Below are positions 14,493 through 18,625 of a stretch of 18,625 nucleotides of DNA, piece after piece; positions within the stretch are counted from its first letter, which is position 1; each line of letters begins with the position of its first letter. Both the position numbers and the translations under genes were made by a program. The notes beneath the pieces are model-generated. The model was given only the letters and a program-made list of their open reading frames with translations, ran no database searches and was not told where the DNA came from. The stretch lies in contig SXIE01000422.1 of the NCBI GenBank assembly GCA_005772945.1, positions 1 through 18,625 of the forward strand. The letters are read 5' to 3'. The stretch is from Pseudomonadota bacterium. Its GTDB lineage: Bacteria > Myxococcota > UBA9042 > PHBI01.

Positions 14493-14900
14493 ATGTTCGG
14501 GTCCCGCAGAGCATGCGCCGCGCCGCGTCGAGCCCACCGATGGCCCGTCCGGCCCGTCTGGCCCGTCTGGTTTGTCTGGCTCGTCGTGTTTGCCATCTTC
14601 CCGAGCGCAACGACCATCGCCGTCGACGCCGTCAGCCTCCTCGTTCAAGGGCAGACGCTGGACGAGGCGCATGCTGCGGGCGTCGCGAGCGATGTCGACG
14701 CCGCCGACTGCGCCGAGCACGGGTGCTCGGGACTCGCCCACAGCTGCAAGTGTTGCACATCGCCGTCGGTGATCGCGCCGGTCATGACGGCGGACCTCGG
14801 CGCACCGCAACCCACCGACGTGCGGCGTGCGGCGTCAGCCTCGGGGACTCGCAAAGCCGACGGCTTCCCCGCGGAGCTTTTCCGTCCGCCTCTCGCCTGA
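14493..14900 (+). CDS. small Cys/His-rich membrane protein heading the efflux operon
   Basis: A 135-residue protein beginning at ATG 14493. Residues 17-36 form one hydrophobic segment (alternating Trp/Pro/Val, then Phe/Ile), either a signal anchor or an uncleaved signal peptide. The remainder should be periplasmic. It carries a dense Cys/His cluster: Cys73, His76, Cys78, His83, Cys85, Cys87 and Cys88. This suggests binding of a soft metal such as Cu, Zn, Cd or Hg, or a disulfide-stabilised loop. It lies 100 bp upstream of the efflux channel gene on the same strand, so it probably belongs to the metal-resistance operon. Small variable proteins at the front of czc/cus operons (CzcI-like) have been described, but I see no sequence reason to give this one that name. 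Confidence 0.6.
   Translation: MFGSRRACAAPRRAHRWPVRPVWPVWFVWLVVFAIFPSATTIAVDAVSLLVQGQTLDEAHAAGVASDVDAADCAEHGCSGLAHSCKCCTSPSVIAPVMTADLGAPQPTDVRRAASASGTRKADGFPAELFRPPLA
14542..14586 (+). repeat. 9-bp tandem repeat encoding a membrane segment
   Basis: Five 9-bp units (ggcccgtcc, ggcccgtct twice, then diverging ggtttgtct and ggctcgtcg) encode the alternating Trp/Pro/Arg-Val part of the hydrophobic segment of the small membrane protein. Confidence 0.75.
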
Positions 14901-15000
14901 AGGTCTCCTGACGCACGCCCGGGACGACGCCCGCCGTCGACCGTGCGATGCGTCGTTTCGAGGTCTTCATCCGCTGGCGCTCGCACAAGGAATTGCTCCC

Positions 15001-16305
15001 ATGTTGGTTCGCTATCACCGCGGGCTCTGGCTCGCCGTTGCATCGCTGATGGCCTTGACTTCGCTACGCACGGCGGTCGCCGCCGAGCCGAACGTCGAAT
15101 CGCCCGCCGAGCTCACGCTCGAGGCGTTGCTCGCGCACGCCGAGGGGCACGCGCCGCTCATCGCGCTCGATGCGGCGAACGACGCGCGCATCCGGGCTGC
15201 ACGGGCCGCGGCTGGGAATGTTCTGCCCGAGAACCCCGAGCTCTGGGTGGGCGTCGGACCGCGCCTCGAAGGCGGGCGTGCCGGCGTCGACTTCGCGGTC
15301 GGCGTGAGCCAACGTTTCGAAATCGGCGGCGAGCGCGCCGCGCGGCTACGCCTCGCAGATGCCGTCAAGAAGGGCATTCAGGCCGAGAGTCGCGATCGCC
15401 GCTGGGACCTTCACACGACGATTCACGCGCTCTTCTACAAGGCACTCGTCGCCCGTGAGCGCGTGGTCCTCGCCGAGCGTGTCGTCGTCTTCCAGGAGGA
15501 GATTGCGACCATCGTCGGCAAGCAGCGAAAGGCCGGCCAGGTCTCGCAGCTCAATGAGCGCGTGGCGCAGGCCGAATCTGCCAATGCGCGCCAGCAATTG
15601 ACGGCGCTGGTTCAGACGGAGCTCGCGCTCCGGCAGGAGCTCGCGCTCGTGGTGGGTTGGGGCCCCGCGACGCCGCCGGTACCCAAGGGCACGCTGACGC
15701 CCGTGACCGGTCTGGCGCCGTTGGCCGAGTTGATCGCGCTCGCGGCGGAGCGGCGCCCCGATCTCGCGGTGCTCGATGCGACGGTCGCCAGGGCCCGCGC
15801 GGAGATCCAGTCGGCCGATCGCGACAAGACCCCGGAGCCGGTGATCGGGCTCGCGTGGACCCGCGAATCGGCGCCAGCAGGCGGCGATGCGTCCCATGTC
15901 ATCATCGCGACCGTCGGGCTGCCGCTGCCGTTCGTCTCCAACAACGAGCCTGCCCGCGCTCAGGCGCGCGCGTCCCTGGAAGTGGCGCTTGCCGAGCGAC
16001 AGCGCGCGAGTGCTGCGATTGCGGGCCAAGTCACGCGTGCCTACCAGGCCGCGACTGCGTCGACGCGCCGGCTCGAAGCCTTCGGCAACGAGGTCTTGCC
16101 GCGCTTCGAAGAGAACCTCGGCGCCTTGAAGCGCGCCTACGAGCTCGGCGAGATCGACATTCTCGGCCTGGCCTCGGGGCGCGAGCGCTTCCTCGACGCC
16201 AAGCGCGACGCCCTCGCCGCCCAGGAAGACTACTTCACCGCCCTCGCCGAGCTCGAGCACGCCGTCGGTGTCGATGTCATCGACTCGCACAAGGAGGAGA
16301 GGTGA
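15001..16305 (+). CDS. outer-membrane channel of heavy-metal RND efflux (CzcC/CusC-like, TolC family)
   Basis: A 434-residue protein of typical length for the family. ATG 15001 is preceded by AAGGA (14987-14991). Residues 1-27 are a Sec signal peptide ending in Ala-Val-Ala. The mature chain shows two outer-membrane efflux (OEP) repeats, about residues 35-220 and 240-425, each with long amphipathic helices and a short beta-barrel strand pair; Gly-Val-Ser-Gln-Arg-Phe-Glu-Ile-Gly-Gly-Glu-Arg is typical of CzcC. It forms the trimeric exit duct that connects with the adaptor and pump encoded next. The N-terminal lipid Cys found in some CusC proteins is absent. Its stop codon overlaps the next start by one base (TGATG), and the Shine-Dalgarno of that gene lies inside its 3' end, which indicates translational coupling. 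Confidence 0.93.
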   Translation: MLVRYHRGLWLAVASLMALTSLRTAVAAEPNVESPAELTLEALLAHAEGHAPLIALDAANDARIRAARAAAGNVLPENPELWVGVGPRLEGGRAGVDFAVGVSQRFEIGGERAARLRLADAVKKGIQAESRDRRWDLHTTIHALFYKALVARERVVLAERVVVFQEEIATIVGKQRKAGQVSQLNERVAQAESANARQQLTALVQTELALRQELALVVGWGPATPPVPKGTLTPVTGLAPLAELIALAAERRPDLAVLDATVARARAEIQSADRDKTPEPVIGLAWTRESAPAGGDASHVIIATVGLPLPFVSNNEPARAQARASLEVALAERQRASAAIAGQVTRAYQAATASTRRLEAFGNEVLPRFEENLGALKRAYELGEIDILGLASGRERFLDAKRDALAAQEDYFTALAELEHAVGVDVIDSHKEER

Positions 16306-17456
16306 TGAAGCGCTGCATGCCAGTCATTCGCGTCGTGCTACTTCCGATGGCGGCTCTGCTTGCCTGCGGCGGCACCGACGCCACACCTGGAGCGCCCGCA
16401 CCGGAGGCGCCGAGGGGGCGCGGCGAGGAGCACCCGGAGATTACGCTCAGCGCCGAAGCGATGGCAGTCTCGGACATCAAGGTCGGCAAGGCTGAACGCC
16501 GCGTCATCAGCGGGGGCGGCGCATTTCCCGCCGAGATTGCCTTCGATCCGGCGGGCACCGCGCACGTGGCGCCGATCGGCGGCGGTCGCTTCGCGCGAGT
16601 CGACGTCAAGCTCGGGGACAAGGTTGCGGTCGGGCAGGTGCTCGCCGCGCTGATCTCGACCGACGTGGCCGATCTCGAAGGGCAGCTCGCGCAGGTGCGT
16701 GCGCGCTTGTCAGGTGCCGAAGCCGAGCTTCGTCGCAACGCCGAGATGGTGAAGGAAGGCGTTGGCGCCGAGCGCGGTCTCGCCGATGCGCGCGCGGGCG
16801 TCGCAACCCTACGTGCCGAGGCCGCGGGGATTCAGAAGCGACTTGCGGACTTTGGGCCGCAGGTCGGCGGCGAGATCGCGCTGAAGGCGCCGATCGCCGG
16901 GACGATCGCGGCCATTCATGCGGTCATTGGCGAGTCGGCCAGCGCCGAGGCGGCGTTCACGATCACCGATCCGAGTCGCATCTTCGTCGAGGCCTTCGTG
17001 CCGGAGCTCGATATCGCCAAGATCGCCGTGGATGCACCGGTCATCGTGCGGACGCATGCGTTCCCCGATGTCGCGCTCGAGGGTCGCGTCAGCTCGATCG
17101 CACCGAGCCTCGACAAGACGACGCGTTCCCTATCGGTTCGCATCCACCTCACGGCCGCCGATCCGCGCCTCCGCGGACACATGTTCGCCATGGTGGAGCT
17201 GGCCGGCGATGGTGGCCGTGCCATCGTCGTCCCAGCCGATGGCGTCGCCGTCGTCGAGGGACAGGACGTGGTGTTCGTCCCCGGTCACGAGGAACGCACG
17301 TTTGTACCCAAACCGGTGCGCTTGGGGCGCCGCGCGAGCGGCTTCGTCGAGGTGCTTGCGGGACTCGAAGAGGGAGCGACGGTCGTGGTTCACGGCGGCT
17401 TCGTCCTGAAGAGCGCTCTGTCGAGCGGCTCGATCTCAGAAGGCCACGAACACTAA
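16305..17456 (+). CDS. periplasmic adaptor of heavy-metal RND efflux (CzcB-like, lipoprotein)
   Basis: A 383-residue membrane-fusion protein. ATG 16305 is chosen for AAGGAGG at 16291-16297; an in-frame GTG sits one codon earlier. The signal peptide has a Leu-Leu-Ala-Cys lipobox (Cys21), so the adaptor is lipid-anchored. After a Pro/Ala linker come a barrel-sandwich half (Gly-Gly-Arg-Phe-Ala-Arg-Val-Asp-Val-Lys-Leu-Gly-Asp-Lys-Val), a helical hairpin (about 130-180), the second lipoyl half (Lys-Ala-Pro-Ile-Ala-Gly-Thr-Ile), a beta-barrel domain and a membrane-proximal domain ending in Gly-His-Glu-His. It links pump and outer-membrane channel. The His-rich metal-binding N-terminal extension known in some CzcB proteins is missing; only the C-terminal Gly-His-Glu-His is present. 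Hence the metal is not defined. Confidence 0.93.
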   Translation: MKRCMPVIRVVLLPMAALLACGGTDATPGAPAPEAPRGRGEEHPEITLSAEAMAVSDIKVGKAERRVISGGGAFPAEIAFDPAGTAHVAPIGGGRFARVDVKLGDKVAVGQVLAALISTDVADLEGQLAQVRARLSGAEAELRRNAEMVKEGVGAERGLADARAGVATLRAEAAGIQKRLADFGPQVGGEIALKAPIAGTIAAIHAVIGESASAEAAFTITDPSRIFVEAFVPELDIAKIAVDAPVIVRTHAFPDVALEGRVSSIAPSLDKTTRSLSVRIHLTAADPRLRGHMFAMVELAGDGGRAIVVPADGVAVVEGQDVVFVPGHEERTFVPKPVRLGRRASGFVEVLAGLEEGATVVVHGGFVLKSALSSGSISEGHEH

Positions 17457-17466
17457 GGAGGTTGCC

Positions 17467-18625
17467 ATGATGTATCGCCTGGTCTTCTTGTGTCTGAAGT
17501 GGCGGTTGCTGGTGTTCGCATTCGTCGCGCTCGTCGCGGCCCTGGGGGTGAAGAGCGCGCTCGAACTCCCCATCGACGCCGTCCCGGATATCACCAACGT
17601 GCAGGTCCAGGTCCTGACCAACGCACCTGCCTTGGGGCCGCTCGATGTCGAGCGCCGCATCACCGCGCCGGTCGAGGCGTCGATGAGCGGCCTGCCGGGG
17701 GTCGAGGAAATCCGTAGCGTCTCGCGGTTCGGGCTGTCCTCGGTCACGGTCGTCTTCGAGGAGGGGACCGATCTCATGAAGACGCGACAGCTTGTCGGCG
17801 AGCGCCTTGTCGATGCGCGCGAATCCATCACGGACGGATCGCCCGAGATGGGGCCGATCAGCTCGGGACTCGGCGAGATCTTGCAGTTCGAGGTCAAGAG
17901 CGACCGCATGTGCCCGCTGGATGCGAGTGGAGTCGCGATCGACACCGAGGATTGCCATACCGAGATGGAGCTCCGGAGCGAGCTCGATTGGTTCGTCGGG
18001 AACGAGATCCGGAAGGTTACAGGGGTGGTCGAAGTGAACTCCTTCGGAGGTGAGCTGAAGACCTACGAGGTCGAGATTCTGCCCGAGCGCATGCGTGCGC
18101 TGGGCGTCTCGATGGAGCGCGTATTCACGGCACTCGAGGAGAATAATGGCGCGGCCGGCGGCGGCTACATCGTGCGCGCGGGTGAGCAGGTGCTCGTGCG
18201 CGGCCAAGGGCAAATCCAGACCCTCGACGAGGTTGGCGAAGTCCTGGTGTCGACGAGCGACGATGGGGTACCGCTGCGCATCCGCGACGTCGCCCGCGTG
18301 CACTTTGCGCCCATGCTCAGGCAGGGTGCGGTGACGCGCGACGGACGCGGCGAGGTGGTGACCGGGATCGTCATGATGTTGGTCGGGGCCAATGGCCGCG
18401 AGGTCGTCACGGCGGTCAAAGAGAAGCTCGCGTCGCTGGCGGATGCGCTTCCCAAGGGTATGACCCTCGACATCTTCTATGACCGCTCCGAGCTCGTGAA
18501 CCGCACGATCAAGACGGTCGCCATCAACCTCGGCGAAGGCGCGCTGTTCGTGATCGGCGTGCTGTTTCTGCTGCTCGGGTCGCTCCGCGGTGGGCTCATC
18601 GTCGCGCTGTCGATCCCGTTCGCGA
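17467..18625 (+). CDS. heavy-metal RND pump, CzcA/CusA-like (3' end outside window)
   Basis: The frame opens at ATG 17467 (AAGGAGG at 17455-17461, overlapping the previous stop) and runs 386 codons to the window edge, about a third of the usual 1,040 residues. Residues 8-28 are the first membrane helix, and Leu-Pro-Ile-Asp-Ala-Val-Pro-Asp-Ile-Thr-Asn-Val-Gln-Val is the diagnostic start of the metal-transporting (HME) RND branch. The periplasmic porter region includes Leu-Gly-Glu-Ile, Met-Glu-Leu-Arg, Val-Asn-Ser-Phe-Gly-Gly, then Phe-Tyr-Asp-Arg before the second membrane helix (about 356-372). Residues 145-166 form an insertion with Cys149, Cys163 and His164. The proton-relay residues of helix 4 lie beyond the window. 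It works with the two preceding proteins as a cation antiporter. Zn/Co/Cd versus Cu/Ag cannot be decided here. Confidence 0.95.
   Translation, partial: MMYRLVFLCLKWRLLVFAFVALVAALGVKSALELPIDAVPDITNVQVQVLTNAPALGPLDVERRITAPVEASMSGLPGVEEIRSVSRFGLSSVTVVFEEGTDLMKTRQLVGERLVDARESITDGSPEMGPISSGLGEILQFEVKSDRMCPLDASGVAIDTEDCHTEMELRSELDWFVGNEIRKVTGVVEVNSFGGELKTYEVEILPERMRALGVSMERVFTALEENNGAAGGGYIVRAGEQVLVRGQGQIQTLDEVGEVLVSTSDDGVPLRIRDVARVHFAPMLRQGAVTRDGRGEVVTGIVMMLVGANGREVVTAVKEKLASLADALPKGMTLDIFYDRSELVNRTIKTVAINLGEGALFVIGVLFLLLGSLRGGLIVALSIPFA

Noticed and set aside
1..18625. tRNA, rRNA, transposase, integrase or phage genes
   Set aside because: I looked on both strands and saw no cloverleaf, rRNA segment or mobile-element enzyme; a dedicated tRNA scan was not possible.

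Overview
The window is a very GC-rich (about 70% by eye), densely coded bacterial segment. It holds many secreted lipoproteins with Asp/Thr/Ala/Pro-rich linkers after the lipidated Cys, a calpain-like protease, a GH31 glycosidase and a heavy-metal RND operon. That mix fits a predatory or social delta-proteobacterium of the Myxococcota (Polyangia/Sandaracinus-like). This assignment is inferred from style, because no taxonomic marker gene is present.

Layout. 1-658: 3' end of a Cys-rich, TPR-like secreted or kinase-tail protein. 769-2277: two small lipoproteins in a row with SH3-like sections, closed by a hairpin. 2481-4284: a ZU5 plus cadherin/Ig-like lipoprotein whose signal peptide and body lie in different frames. 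4344-7070: a lipoprotein GH31 glycosidase with both catalytic Asp residues visible, preceded by a promoter that would give a leaderless mRNA. 7101-7598 (-): a stand-alone GreA/GreB-like factor. 7738-9258: an SGNH hydrolase lipoprotein with a PPC-like tail, converging on 9284-10609 (-), an M23/LytM endopeptidase. 10852-12033: a lipoprotein with a 27-bp repeat stalk and a beta-propeller-like domain. 12136-13217 (-): a two-ORF unit in which a 67-residue leader overlaps a calpain-like cysteine protease by four bases. 13571-14362 (-): a basic-tailed, possible HTH protein. 14493-18625: a heavy-metal efflux operon made of a Cys/His-rich small membrane protein, a CzcC/CusC-like outer-membrane channel, a CzcB-like lipoprotein adaptor and a CzcA-like pump cut by the window edge. 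The last three genes are tightly coupled with strong Shine-Dalgarno sites.

The genes to the left of 12 kb look like a collection of envelope proteins rather than one pathway. The GH31, SGNH and M23 enzymes are all exported hydrolases, which suits a predator or polymer degrader. The most unusual items are: a 44-bp doubly palindromic element present twice (10762-10805 and 13522-13565); the split calpain unit, whose leader resembles the N-termini of proteins linked to contractile-injection systems; the frameshift at 2620-2640; and a recurring start architecture in which a -10-like box sits 6 nt before the start codon.
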